A stretch of DNA of 64,000 nt, taken from NCBI RefSeq assembly GCF_018131105.1, contig NZ_JAFCJI010000001.1:3038001-3102000 (forward strand), in the 5' to 3' direction. The DNA is from Bradyrhizobium manausense. Its GTDB lineage: Bacteria; Pseudomonadota; Alphaproteobacteria; Rhizobiales; Xanthobacteraceae. Below are positions 44,652-53,930 of this stretch, piece by piece. Every line of letters starts with the position of its first letter. The stretch's first letter is position 1. Under the pieces are notes generated by a model. The model ran no database searches. It was not told the origin of the DNA and saw only the letters and a program-made list of their open reading frames with translations. The position numbers and the translations under genes were made by a program.

Positions 44652-45350
44652 ATGATCGAACTCAGACCCTTCAGCAAGCTTGGCGGCGCCGATCACGGCT
44701 GGCTCAAGGCCAAGCATCACTTCTCCTTCGCGAGCCACTACGATCCCAACAATATGGGCCATGGTGCCTTGCGAGTGTGGAACGATGACGAGATCGCGCC
44801 GAACACGGGCTTTCCCGCTCATCCCCACGCCAACATGGAAATCATCACCTATGTCCGTGAGGGCGCGATCACCCATCAGGATAGCCTCGGTAACGAGGGC
44901 CGCACTGAAGCGGGCGACGTGCAGGTGATGAGCGCCGGCAGCGGCGTCCGCCACTCCGAGTACAATCTCGAATCGACGCAGACGCGGATCTTCCAGATCT
45001 GGATCGAGCCGACAGCGCGCGGTGGACAGCCGACATGGGGATCGAAGCCGTTCCCGAAGGCTGATCGCTCCGGCAAGCTCGTCACCATCGCGAGCGGCAT
45101 CGAAGGCGACACCGATGCGCTGCCGATCCGCGCCGATGCACGCGTGCTCGCCACCACGCTGAAGGCCGGAGAGAGTGCCGAATACGAGCCGCAGAGGTCT
45201 CGGCATCTTTATCTGGTACCCGCGGCAGGCGCGGTCGAGATCAACGGCGTGCGCGTCAATGCCCGCGACGGCGCCGCGATTCGCGACGAGAGCAAGCTGA
45301 CAATCACGGCGCTGGAAGATTCCGAGTTCGTGCTCGTCGACGCCGCGTAA
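44652..45350 (+). CDS. Pirin family protein (YhaK/YhhW-type quercetinase-like)
   Basis: A 232-residue bicupin of the pirin family. The metal-binding cupin shows GFPAHPHANMEIITYV near residues 55-70 (two His and one Glu) and MSAGSGVRHSEYNLE near 97 with the fourth His. The second cupin is degenerate. E. coli relatives cleave quercetin or sense redox state. It lies 33 bases after the SDR stop and 42 before wrbA, same strand. Confidence 0.92.
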   Translation: MIELRPFSKLGGADHGWLKAKHHFSFASHYDPNNMGHGALRVWNDDEIAPNTGFPAHPHANMEIITYVREGAITHQDSLGNEGRTEAGDVQVMSAGSGVRHSEYNLESTQTRIFQIWIEPTARGGQPTWGSKPFPKADRSGKLVTIASGIEGDTDALPIRADARVLATTLKAGESAEYEPQRSRHLYLVPAAGAVEINGVRVNARDGAAIRDESKLTITALEDSEFVLVDAA

Positions 45351-45392
45351 CACCCAACAACCGGCAATCACATCCAATCAACGGAGACCAAC

Positions 45393-45992
45393 ATGACCAA
45401 AGTTCTCGTCCTGTATTATTCCGCCTATGGCCACATCGAGGCGATGGCCAATGCCGTCGCTGAAGGTGCGCGCGAAGCCGGCGCCACCGTCGACATCAAG
45501 CGCGTGCCAGAGCTGGTACCGGCCGAGGTCGCCAAGGCTTCTTATTACAAGGTCGATCAGGTAGCGCCGATCGCCAAGATCGAGGACCTCGCGAACTACG
45601 ACGCGATCATCGTCGGCACCGGCACCCGCTTCGGCCGCATGGCCTCGCAGATGGCGAACTTCCTCGATCAGGCCGGCGGGCTCTGGGCCAAGGGCGCGCT
45701 GCACGGCAAGGTCGGCGGCGCCTTCACGGCAACCGCGACCCAGCATGGCGGCCAGGAGACGACGCTGTTCTCGATCATTACCAACCTCCTGCATTTCGGC
45801 ATGGTGATCGTCGGCATGAACTACGGCTTTGCCGGCCAGATGAAGCTCGACGAGGTCACCGGCGGTGCACCCTACGGCGCCACCACGATCACCGGAGGCG
45901 ACGGCAGCCGCCAGCCCAGCGCCAATGAGCTCGCCGGCGCACGCTATCAGGGGCGCCAGATCGCCGAGACCGCCAAGAAGCTGCACGGTTAA
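45393..45992 (+). CDS. wrbA: NAD(P)H:quinone oxidoreductase WrbA (type IV)
   Basis: A 199-residue FMN flavoprotein that reduces quinones by two electrons. The FMN phosphate loop is [39 protein letters not shown] near residue 75 and [18 protein letters not shown] near 112-130 are typical WrbA. The C-terminal [17 protein letters not shown] helix completes it. Last gene of the unit, with a terminator hairpin after it. Confidence 0.95.
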   Translation: MTKVLVLYYSAYGHIEAMANAVAEGAREAGATVDIKRVPELVPAEVAKASYYKVDQVAPIAKIEDLANYDAIIVGTGTRFGRMASQMANFLDQAGGLWAKGALHGKVGGAFTATATQHGGQETTLFSIITNLLHFGMVIVGMNYGFAGQMKLDEVTGGAPYGATTITGGDGSRQPSANELAGARYQGRQIAETAKKLHG

Positions 45993-46029
45993 GCTTAAGC
46001 TGCAACCAGCTGCATGGCAGATGCGACGC

Positions 46030-46059
46030 GGGCGGCATTCTCCGACGGGAATGCCGCCC
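46030..46059 (+). terminator. Terminator hairpin after wrbA
   Basis: Perfect 11-base arms GGGCGGCATTC and GAATGCCGCCC around an eight-base loop, 38 bases after the wrbA stop. The T-run is poor (CATCTATGTTT). The remaining bases to 46250 show no gene. Confidence 0.75.
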
Positions 46060-46250
46060 CATCTATGTTTCTGCAAATGACAAATTGACGATGCGCAGGG
46101 TTTACGACGCGAATGGCTTTCGAGCTTCTCTTGATCGCACAAATGATCCGCAGGCCGGCCCAGGCGCTTGCCCGACGCTGGTATTGCCGCAGCCTGTTCC
46201 GCGCTTCGCGCGGCCGGTTTCACTGCGTGGAGTGCGGGGGATCGTGAGTG

Positions 46251-47135
46251 TCAGGCCTGCGTGATGTCGGCGTGTGGGGGAATGCTGACCGCCGGCGCAG
46301 AAGCGGGCGCTGTTGAAAGCCACCAGCCGTCGCCGGCGAACCAGCAGGTATCGTCAGGCGGGCTCCCTCGCCGCATCGACTGCACGCTGTCCCATCCCTT
46401 CGCGAACGCCTCGGCCAATCGCTTGCCGGCATCCGCATCCTGAAGTCCCGCGCAACCGATGAACTGGGCCCGGCTCAGGAATTTCGCCGGCCACGCCCTT
46501 CCCTGCTCCGGGCGCGTGATCATCAACATGCCGCCGAGCACGCCCTCCGGCGCCAGCGGAAACACCAGCCGGCCGCCGGGCCGCAAGGCCTCCAGCCATT
46601 CCGCCGCCGGCTGCGCCGCGCCTGCGCAAACATAGATCACATCGGCGCTGGGCAAATCGCACGCAATGCCCGAGCGCTCGCGCAGCTCGATCGTAGCGAA
46701 GTCCTTCAAATTCTCGCGCGCAAGTGCCGCCAGCCGTTCGTCGATCTCATAGGCATAGACGCGGCCATTGGGGCCGGCCAGTTCGGCCAGAACGGCGGTG
46801 TAATAGCCGGTGCCGGCGCCGATCTGGAGCACGGTTTCGCCGTCCCTCACGCCGCAGCCGCTGAGCCAATAAGCGTGCGCGCCGGGCATGCCGATATTGA
46901 CGCCACGAGCCGGATCCAGCGCGAGCAGCGCGTTCTGATAGAGAAAGGCGGGATCGTCATCGGGCGTCACGACATAGGGATGGCCGCCAAACGAGAGCGA
47001 CCACGGGCCGGGCCCGGCGAACGGCTCGCGCCTCACCTTGCGAAAGGCCTGCTCGAGGCGCGGATCCGTGGCCTTGGCCGCAGCGCAGATCAACTGCGCA
47101 TAGAACGCGCGAAATTTATCCGAACGATCGTGCAT
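46251..47135 (-). CDS. Protein-L-isoaspartate O-methyltransferase-like SAM methyltransferase
   Basis: A 294-residue PCMT-fold methyltransferase, longer than the usual 210 residues. The SAM-binding motif I is VLQIGAGTGYYTAVLAEL near residue 105; VYAYEIDERLAALARENL follows as motif II. RREPFAGPGPWSLSF and YQNALLALDPARGVNIGMPG replace the usual Pcm lead-in. The extra 70 residues at the C-terminus are of unknown role. GGGAGG precedes the ATG at 47135. Targets could be damaged aspartates or a small molecule. Confidence 0.78.
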   Translation of the reverse strand: MHDRSDKFRAFYAQLICAAAKATDPRLEQAFRKVRREPFAGPGPWSLSFGGHPYVVTPDDDPAFLYQNALLALDPARGVNIGMPGAHAYWLSGCGVRDGETVLQIGAGTGYYTAVLAELAGPNGRVYAYEIDERLAALARENLKDFATIELRERSGIACDLPSADVIYVCAGAAQPAAEWLEALRPGGRLVFPLAPEGVLGGMLMITRPEQGRAWPAKFLSRAQFIGCAGLQDADAGKRLAEAFAKGWDSVQSMRRGSPPDDTCWFAGDGWWLSTAPASAPAVSIPPHADITQA

Positions 47136-47217
47136 GTCGCCTCCCGGCTGAGGCGACGACGATAGCACAATTCATGCGATTTTCATGTGACCGCTGCAAC
47201 CAGAGGCGCGATGGAGT

Positions 47218-48360
47218 TCAGCGTATCTTGCCCATGGCCCGCGTGGCAAAGGCCGCCAGCTTCGGATAACGGCGCAGGCCCTGCGCGGCACGGTCGCGCA
47301 GCATGAAAGGCAACCCGCGCCAGGACAGTGCGACGCTGACATCGGTCAACGGCACCGGTTCGGCGCCGAAGCGGCGCTTGTAATCGTGATTGCCGATGCT
47401 GAGATCGAAGCGCCGCACGCCCTGCGCATGCAGGGCTGCCATCGTGCGTTCGGTCACGAGCAGCCCCGGCGAGCAATTCGCCCAGCGCTTGCCGGCATGG
47501 CCGATGCGCAGCAGGTAGTAGGTCGCGCCGTATCTGACGCCGAACGTGGTCGCGACGACGCCCTCGTCGCAGACGAGGGCCGAGACCACAGCGAAACCTT
47601 CCGCGACACCTTGCCGGGCGACGTCACGATAGAAGCGGGCGTGAACCTCGTCGTTGAGGACGAACCGCGAGCCAAGCTGTTGCATGCGCTCCTGCTGCTG
47701 CACGTCAATGACGTCGAGCAGTTCGTGGGCACGGGTAATGTCGGTCGCAATCTCGAACCGCGCGCCGTCGTGACGGCCGAACACGCGCCAGCAGCGCGGC
47801 ATCTGCATGCGCTTGATCGATGCCTGATAGTCGGCGTAGTCGTCGCCGGTCAGCACGAGATTGCCGTTGAGCGAGCACGAGCCGAGCCGGCCGAGCGACA
47901 GCAGCGGGTTCGGCTTGGCGCCGACATAGGCCGGCAGCTTCTTCAGGCGAAGCAGGTCGAAACGATCAGGCAAGGCGCGCAAGCCATCGACCAGTGCCGC
48001 GCCGATCGCCTCCGCGCCGGCCGCATCGAAGCTCGCGTCGCAGGCAAGGATCGGAGCGTTGTTGTCGGAGACCCCGAGATCGGCAAACTCGATGATACGG
48101 ATACCGCGCCTGATGTGGCTGAACATCGGTACCACCGCGAGGTCCTTGCCAGTCGTCGTATCGGTGATGACAGCGATCAGCGGCGCGACGCCGTGAAAGG
48201 CCTCGTACCAGGCACCCAGCCAGTAACCATGCTGAAATGCGGTGCGATGGCCGGCGTTCAGGCGCAATGCGGCCTGTCGCCAGTCGCGCAGGAAATCGAC
48301 TGAGATTCCCAACGTGCTGGTCACCCGACCGTCTAGTTGCTCGAGGCTGAGAAACGCCAT
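47218..48360 (-). CDS. CelD/BcsL-type GNAT acetyltransferase, polysaccharide-associated
   Basis: A 380-residue protein with a GNAT-6 (CelD-like) domain at residues about 170-310 (FAVVSALVCDEGVVATTFGV, YYLLRIGHAGKRWANCSPGL with the acetyl-CoA loop, RRFDLSIGNHDYKRRFG). Such enzymes acylate exopolysaccharides or cellulose. First minus-strand gene of the exopolysaccharide locus, 150 bases from the polymerase gene. Donor and acceptor unknown. Confidence 0.8.
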   Translation of the reverse strand: MAFLSLEQLDGRVTSTLGISVDFLRDWRQAALRLNAGHRTAFQHGYWLGAWYEAFHGVAPLIAVITDTTTGKDLAVVPMFSHIRRGIRIIEFADLGVSDNNAPILACDASFDAAGAEAIGAALVDGLRALPDRFDLLRLKKLPAYVGAKPNPLLSLGRLGSCSLNGNLVLTGDDYADYQASIKRMQMPRCWRVFGRHDGARFEIATDITRAHELLDVIDVQQQERMQQLGSRFVLNDEVHARFYRDVARQGVAEGFAVVSALVCDEGVVATTFGVRYGATYYLLRIGHAGKRWANCSPGLLVTERTMAALHAQGVRRFDLSIGNHDYKRRFGAEPVPLTDVSVALSWRGLPFMLRDRAAQGLRRYPKLAAFATRAMGKIR

Positions 48361-48511
48361 TTGCGGGGCATACAGTTACTGAACGTTTCCAGATAGATTA
48401 TGTTTTGCCGCAGACCACAAGTTACGTCGCTGCTTATCGTTAAGCCAATACCGTCGCGGCGTGTGCGATGTCTATCGTGTGCCGATATGAAACGCGGGCT
48501 GCGACAAGTTG

Positions 48512-49864
48512 TCAGCGCTGGGGTTCCATTTGCGTGACGCACTGGAACCTGGCCAGGAAATGCAGCCCGGCAACCGCAAGCGCAAACATGAACCAGACCG
48601 GATTCTGCCGCTCCACCAGGAAGGTCTCGGTCGTTCCGAAATAGAGGCCGAACAGCCAGATGGTCAGGAACAGCTTGCCGAGCGCATTGCTGCGATTATG
48701 CGCCTGCGTCTCCTGAAAATTGCGTAGCGGCGCAAGCACGAAAATGAGAATGACCAACAGCAGCCCCGGCAGGCCGATGGTGACGGCGAGATCGAGATAG
48801 CTGTTGTGGCTGTGCGCAGCGGTCACCGCCCATTCCGAGCCCCGGATGGTTTTCCCATCCGCCGCGCCGTCCCAGAACGCCGCATAACCATGACCGACGA
48901 TCGGCTTTTCCGCAACGACTCCGAGCGCAAACTGCCAGATCTCGGAGCGGCCGGTGAAGGTCGGATCGACAGGAAGCGCCCGCGTGATGCTGCCGAGCAG
49001 CGGGCTCATGACGCTGCCGACCGTCAGCAGGTTCATCACGATCAGCGGCACGAAGCAGATCATCCGCTTCAGCCACAAGCTCCTGACAACGTAGACCAGC
49101 GATGCCAGGGCATAGATCGCAAGGCACAGCACCGACGACGTCTTGCCGCCGGTGAAGATCAGGAAGATGCCCGCGAGCAGTGCGATCGCGGGCCCCATCA
49201 CGAAGGAACCCACGGCTGACAGGTAAATGCCGACATAGACCAGGATGCTCATCACCGGCGAGGCGATGTTCTTGTGACCGAAGCTGCCACGCCAGTCACC
49301 GGCAAGCTGCGGCTCGGTAACGTCGAGCGCGGTGTGGATCGAATATTGCGGGGCAAAGAGGACGCCGAGAAAGCACACGGCCAGCAGCGCCAGCGCGGCG
49401 CCGCCTAGGCACAGATTGAAGCTCCGCGGTGTCGGCGTCAGCAGCGGCAGCAGGACAGCAAGCGTGGTGGCGCTGGCCGCGAGCACGAAGCGCTGGATCG
49501 AGAGCTCGCGGCTCTCGGAAAATGCGATATTGATCAGCATCCAGCCGATCAGGCAGAGATGCAGCGGCGTGACCAGGCTTCTGAGCGAGGACGCGTCGGT
49601 GGTGATGGTGAGCAGCACCGCGACCGCAGCCAGCAATCCGAAGGAAATATAGGTCGTCGCCAATCGTCCGCTGACGACGGTGGCGACGTCGGGGTTGCGC
49701 AAGTCGGGGAACGGATCGAGCGTGATCAGGACCAGTAGCAGCGCAGCGACCGCAACGAGGCAGCGCGCCGCGTTCACGACGTCGAACCTCGCCAGCACGC
49801 CGCGCAGCGCATGGCCGAGCGAGCGGGCCTCGACGTCAGTCATGTCAGTGGCGCTGCGATCCAT
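48512..49864 (-). CDS. O-antigen ligase/polymerase-type membrane protein (Wzy_C)
   Basis: A 450-residue integral membrane protein with 10-12 helices. The large periplasmic loop carries TFTGRSEIWQFALGVVAEKP and VTAAHSHNSYLDLAVTIGLP, the Wzy_C signature with conserved Arg and His. It probably polymerises exopolysaccharide repeat units or ligates glycan. The start is uncertain (ATG 49864 or 49843; weak binding sites). It follows the glycosyltransferase gene by 38 bases. Confidence 0.85.
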   Translation of the reverse strand: MDRSATDMTDVEARSLGHALRGVLARFDVVNAARCLVAVAALLLVLITLDPFPDLRNPDVATVVSGRLATTYISFGLLAAVAVLLTITTDASSLRSLVTPLHLCLIGWMLINIAFSESRELSIQRFVLAASATTLAVLLPLLTPTPRSFNLCLGGAALALLAVCFLGVLFAPQYSIHTALDVTEPQLAGDWRGSFGHKNIASPVMSILVYVGIYLSAVGSFVMGPAIALLAGIFLIFTGGKTSSVLCLAIYALASLVYVVRSLWLKRMICFVPLIVMNLLTVGSVMSPLLGSITRALPVDPTFTGRSEIWQFALGVVAEKPIVGHGYAAFWDGAADGKTIRGSEWAVTAAHSHNSYLDLAVTIGLPGLLLVILIFVLAPLRNFQETQAHNRSNALGKLFLTIWLFGLYFGTTETFLVERQNPVWFMFALAVAGLHFLARFQCVTQMEPQR

Positions 49865-49902
49865 GCCTCGAGGCCTGAGCGGACGAAGGAGACCTCCGAG
49901 GT

Positions 49903-51054
49903 CTAGCCCACCTCCGTTAACCATCCGTCAACCAGTACGTCAGACGCGGCAGCAACCCGGCTCTGCCGCGCGACGCTGCGCGCGATCTCGTAATACTGCA
50001 GCGCGCGCTGCTCCAGCGTGAGGCTGTCCATGATGTAGCCGCGCGGGTCGAATGCGCCGGAGGTGCAGCCGGCCCAGAAATCGGCCCAGTACGCCTCGAA
50101 GGCGGCGCGGTCTGCGAATTTGAGCCCGCAGCGATCGTCCCAATAGGGCACCGACGATACCGGCCCGAACTGAACCCGGTGCGGATAATAGTCGGGATCC
50201 GGCCACGGGCCGCCGGGATCCCAGGCGAACACCGGCACGCCGGTGGACAGAGCCTGCTGATAGGCAATGCCCTGGCTCTCGTTCTGGCACAGGAAGATCA
50301 TCGCGCGCGAGCGCGCCAGCGCGGCCTGATAATCTTCCTCCTTGTAGCTGCCGTAGCGTAGCTCGGTGAAGGAGCGCCCCTCCTTAACGAGCCGCGCGCG
50401 AACCGGCTCGGCCACCTCGGGCACGTAGTGCTCGCGGTCCCAGCTGATCTTGTCGTAGAGCAGGACGTCGATGGTCTTCTCGCGCGGCTGCGACGGCGCC
50501 CACAGATCGGTGTCGATGCCGACGGGCCAGGCCTCCGTCTCGGGCCAATGCGGCCGGTACATCTCGGCATACCAGGGACCGGGCACCAGGAATTTCTTGA
50601 CCGGAAGCCGCTTGAACAGGTCGGGATCGTCCAGCGGATGATTAAAGGCACAAACTCCGAGCAGGATCGGATTCTTCCACACAAACTTGTCGAGCAGGAA
50701 GGCACGGCCGATGATGCAGGCCACTTCCTCCGGATGCTGCGTGATGTAACCGTAGTCGTTGACGCGATAGCGGATGCCGAGACGATCGAGGCCGGCACAG
50801 AGATTGAGGAACACGCGCAGCTGGCCGCTCATGCGCGGCTCGCCGAACAGCATCTTGCGCGCCATGCGCCGCAGATGGCGGTCGCCGGGAAACCAGCGAT
50901 CGTCCTTGTCCTCGTAGAACAGGTTGAGGATCATGTCGTCGGAATCGTAATCGAATGTCTTTACGGGCACTGGATCCATCCGCGGCATCAGGTCTCGCAT
51001 TCTCGCATGAGACCGACCGGCTGCCGCACCTTTTGAAAAAGCTGCGACAGACAT
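49903..51054 (-). CDS. Glycosyltransferase (GT4-like C-terminal motif)
   Basis: A 383-residue cytoplasmic protein. The C-terminal part shows MIFLCQNESQGIAYQQALST followed by GVPVFAWDPGGPWPDPDYYP, the E-x7-E-like donor-binding region of GT-B enzymes. Upstream are VPGPWYAEMYRPHWPETEAW and VGIDTDLWAPSQPREKTIDV. It belongs to the polysaccharide locus. ATG 51054 is used; an internal ATG (MDPVPVK, residue 26) is possible. Confidence 0.75.
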   Translation of the reverse strand: MSVAAFSKGAAAGRSHARMRDLMPRMDPVPVKTFDYDSDDMILNLFYEDKDDRWFPGDRHLRRMARKMLFGEPRMSGQLRVFLNLCAGLDRLGIRYRVNDYGYITQHPEEVACIIGRAFLLDKFVWKNPILLGVCAFNHPLDDPDLFKRLPVKKFLVPGPWYAEMYRPHWPETEAWPVGIDTDLWAPSQPREKTIDVLLYDKISWDREHYVPEVAEPVRARLVKEGRSFTELRYGSYKEEDYQAALARSRAMIFLCQNESQGIAYQQALSTGVPVFAWDPGGPWPDPDYYPHRVQFGPVSSVPYWDDRCGLKFADRAAFEAYWADFWAGCTSGAFDPRGYIMDSLTLEQRALQYYEIARSVARQSRVAAASDVLVDGWLTEVG

Positions 51055-51111
51055 AACGCCACAGGTTTAACGCTAATCTATGAAACCGACGACTCGTGCG
51101 GCCTTCGCAAC

Positions 51112-51126
51112 AACGATTTGATCGTT
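51112..51126. promoter_or_regulatory. Short palindrome in divergent promoter
   Basis: Perfect arms AACGAT and ATCGTT around TTG, between the two divergent glycosyltransferase genes. No known regulator motif. Confidence 0.3.
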
Positions 51127-51197
51127 ATGTGGGTATCATCCGCCACGGCCTCGCCAAACGGCCTGGTTAACAGATCCTTAAACATTACGAGCCTCGC

Positions 51198-52163
51198 TTG
51201 ACCCTCGCCGACGCCACGCTTGATGCATCGACCGCCGCGGTCGCGGATGCGCGCGCGGCGACGCCTTTGGTGTCCGTCGTGATCCCCGCCAAGAATGCCG
51301 CGGCCTATATCGGCGAGACCATCGCAAGCGCGCTGGCGCAGGACGGTGTTATCGAGGTGATCGTCGTCGACGACGGCTCGACCGATGACACCACGACCAT
51401 CGTCAACGCGATCCGCGAATCACGGCTGCGCCTGATACGGAACGACGCCAGCGGCGTGTCCTCCGCGCGCAACCTCGGCGCACGCGATGCGCGCGGGGAC
51501 TGGCTGATGTTCCTCGATGCAGATGATCGCCTTCGGGTCGATGCAGTGACGACGCTGCTCAAGGCGGCGGAGGGCGCGCCGAACGCGGTGGCGGTCTATG
51601 GCGACTACAACACGATCGACAGCGCAGGACGGACAATCGGTCGTCGCGACCTGCTGAAGGGACGCCTCAAGCCTTCGGGCAACGTGCTGGAGCGGCTCGC
51701 CGCCGGCAACTTCATCGTCAATGGCGGCATCATGCTGGTCCGCGCTGAGGCCTTCCGCGCCACCGGTGGCTTCGACGTCTCGCTGCGCTATTGCGAGGAC
51801 TGGCATTGCTGGTGCCGCCTCGCTGCAACAGGCGAGTTTGCCTATGTACCAAGGCTTCTGCTCGACTATCGCCTGCACACCGCCAACACCATGAACGCCG
51901 CGGTGCGAACGCCGCAGGATTTCTTCCCGGCGGTCGCGCGCGTGTTCGACGATGAATCGATCCTGCGCAGGCTGCCATCGGGCGCAGCGCCCCGGTTGCG
52001 GCAGGCGGCAGAAATCCATCTCGTGACCTATGCGGCAACGCAGGCGGTCCGCTTCGGAAGATATCGCGAGGCGCTTGCTTATCTCGGCATGGTCGGGCAG
52101 CGCTCGCTCAAGGCGATGCCGCGGTCCGCGATCAAGATCGCTCTTTCATATTTTGGGATCTAG
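51198..52163 (+). CDS. Family 2 glycosyltransferase
   Basis: A 321-residue GT-A enzyme. LVSVVIPAKNAAAYIGETIA near residue 25, VIVVDDGSTDDTTTIV near 50, the metal DxD as MFLDADDRLR near 105, and RYCEDWHCWCRLAATGEFAY near 200. The start is TTG at 51198 with no strong binding site, so the first residues are uncertain. It likely adds one sugar to the exopolysaccharide repeat unit. Convergent with the next glycosyltransferase, eleven bases between stops. Confidence 0.87.
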   Translation: MTLADATLDASTAAVADARAATPLVSVVIPAKNAAAYIGETIASALAQDGVIEVIVVDDGSTDDTTTIVNAIRESRLRLIRNDASGVSSARNLGARDARGDWLMFLDADDRLRVDAVTTLLKAAEGAPNAVAVYGDYNTIDSAGRTIGRRDLLKGRLKPSGNVLERLAAGNFIVNGGIMLVRAEAFRATGGFDVSLRYCEDWHCWCRLAATGEFAYVPRLLLDYRLHTANTMNAAVRTPQDFFPAVARVFDDESILRRLPSGAAPRLRQAAEIHLVTYAATQAVRFGRYREALAYLGMVGQRSLKAMPRSAIKIALSYFGI

Positions 52164-52174
52164 CGGCTGAGGCC

Positions 52175-53203
52175 TCAGGAACCGATCTTCGAGGCCTCAT
52201 AGGGCTTCGGATCGTAGCCCAGCGCCGCCAGTGCGGATCCGACGGCCACGAGCATGGGGTGCATCGCGACGACGGCTTTCGATGACGCCAGCAGGCGCGC
52301 CGAGCGCACCAGCGACAGCGGCAGCCGTGCCAGCGTTTGCGCAAACACGCGCGTCCGTTCCGCCGTACTCTGCACTGCCTTGATCCGCACACGGTAGTTG
52401 ATCACGCCGATCCGCAGGCCGCGCCTGGCGATCCAGCCGAGGCGGGTGCGGCTTTGCGGCACGGTCTCGGTGATGACGGCTTCCGCCGTCCAGTGGAAAA
52501 TCAGACCGGCATTGCGGCCGCGATAGAAAAAATCGCAATCGCCGCCACCGAGAAAGTTGAATTTCAGATCGAAGGCGGGGCCACCGAGCCGCTCGAAAGC
52601 CGCGCGCGTGATCAGGCAATTGCCGCAGCCGTAGATCAGCGGCACCGCACCGGTGTAGTCGTAGGCCGGACAGAAGGCGGGATGGCGCGCGAGCCAGGGC
52701 TGGCTGTCGTCGTCGAACACCGGCAGCACCGGTCCGCCGACCACGTCCGCACCGGTCGCCTCCGCGGTGCGAACCATCAGTTCGAGCCAGTCGGGCGAAG
52801 CGATCTCGTCGTCGTCGATCATCAGGAAGCGGGTCGCGGCGGGAAACACCGCCTGTGCCGCCTCGAACGCGGCGTTGATCGCCTGGCAATTGCCCTGCCG
52901 CTTCTCGACCAGACAGATGCCCTGGAGCTTGCCGGCGGCGAGGTATTCCGCAGCCACCGGTGCGCTCGCGCGTGCTGCAGCATCGTTCTCGACCATGACC
53001 ACCGCGAAAGAGCGCGGCGTGCGCTGATTGACCAGCGAGTCCAGCGTCAGCCGCAGATGATCGGGACGGCGGAAGCAGGGAATGCAGACGACGATGCCGA
53101 CCGAGAGGTCGATGACGCGCGAACTCGCCGCGATCTCCCTGAAGGGATCGCGCACGGCATCCGAGATCCGGCTGGCGGACAAATCTGTCGGGATCAACGT
53201 CAT
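52175..53203 (-). CDS. Family 2 glycosyltransferase
   Basis: A 342-residue GT-A enzyme. GIVVCIPCFRRPDHLRLTLD near residue 38, FLMIDDDEIASPDWLELMVR near 125 with the metal DDD, and NFLGGGDCDFFYRGRNAGLI near 220 with a catalytic acid. A membrane-proximal helix region with many Arg lies at the C-terminus. ATG 53203 is chosen with GAGAAC upstream; the frame extends further but without family features. Sugar specificity unknown. Confidence 0.85.
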   Translation of the reverse strand: MTLIPTDLSASRISDAVRDPFREIAASSRVIDLSVGIVVCIPCFRRPDHLRLTLDSLVNQRTPRSFAVVMVENDAAARASAPVAAEYLAAGKLQGICLVEKRQGNCQAINAAFEAAQAVFPAATRFLMIDDDEIASPDWLELMVRTAEATGADVVGGPVLPVFDDDSQPWLARHPAFCPAYDYTGAVPLIYGCGNCLITRAAFERLGGPAFDLKFNFLGGGDCDFFYRGRNAGLIFHWTAEAVITETVPQSRTRLGWIARRGLRIGVINYRVRIKAVQSTAERTRVFAQTLARLPLSLVRSARLLASSKAVVAMHPMLVAVGSALAALGYDPKPYEASKIGS

Positions 53204-53930
53204 TGTGTTCTCAATGCCTGAGATATGTTGAAAAAGCCCTGCGTCCACTGTCCCACGACGGCACGACCGCACGGGACAGATGCGCTCCAAAATGAGCGGC
53301 CGGCTCGGGTGCTCGAATTGCACCGCGACGACGATGTCCCGGCCGTGAGGCGTCCTATCATGCGCTTGATCGCTTCGGCGTGTCTTCGGTACGAATTCGT
53401 TCGCGCTTGACACTGCAATTTGCAGTCCATCACGCGAGAGCAGCACAATATGGACGACGCCGTAGTTAACGTGGGGTCGGATTAACCGCACCGTAAGCAC
53501 CGCGATCGGCGGCGCCCCGCGGCATCAGATTTGCTCTTCGAGGTCGCGGGTCTCTTCCTGTAAATTTGTAGAGAACAGGCGCAGTCGGAAAATGAACGAG
53601 TCAGCCACTCACGTCATCCTGCGAAAGACCTGACGGTCATGCGTGCGCAGGCCAGCCATCACGCGACAATACTGGACGCCCGCTCGCCGCTGGGCGTGCA
53701 CGGTAACGAACCGTTAATCACTGGGAGCCGGCTGACGCCGCAGCGGCACAACGATGCGGCAAATGGTGGCCTGCGCTTAAACGCTTTGTTTGCCATTTCG
53801 GTGAATAGTCCCGCAATGAGTATGGTTAATTTTCCCTGTTGCGTTGATTGCGCGCCCATATCCCCGGTGCGAGGCGTAAAGCGAAGAGTAACCCCTCAGC
53901 CCGCGACCGTTGGAATGAAAGCTGGGGACG
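53204..53930. other. 727-base region without a gene upstream of the Wzz-type gene
   Basis: No open frame here has coding character or a family match. The part after 53440 is richer in A+T than the neighbours and holds several TTAAC/TTAATC stretches and a palindrome TAACG-AAC-CGTTA at 53704-53716. A long upstream region of this kind fits a heavily regulated exopolysaccharide promoter. Confidence 0.5.
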
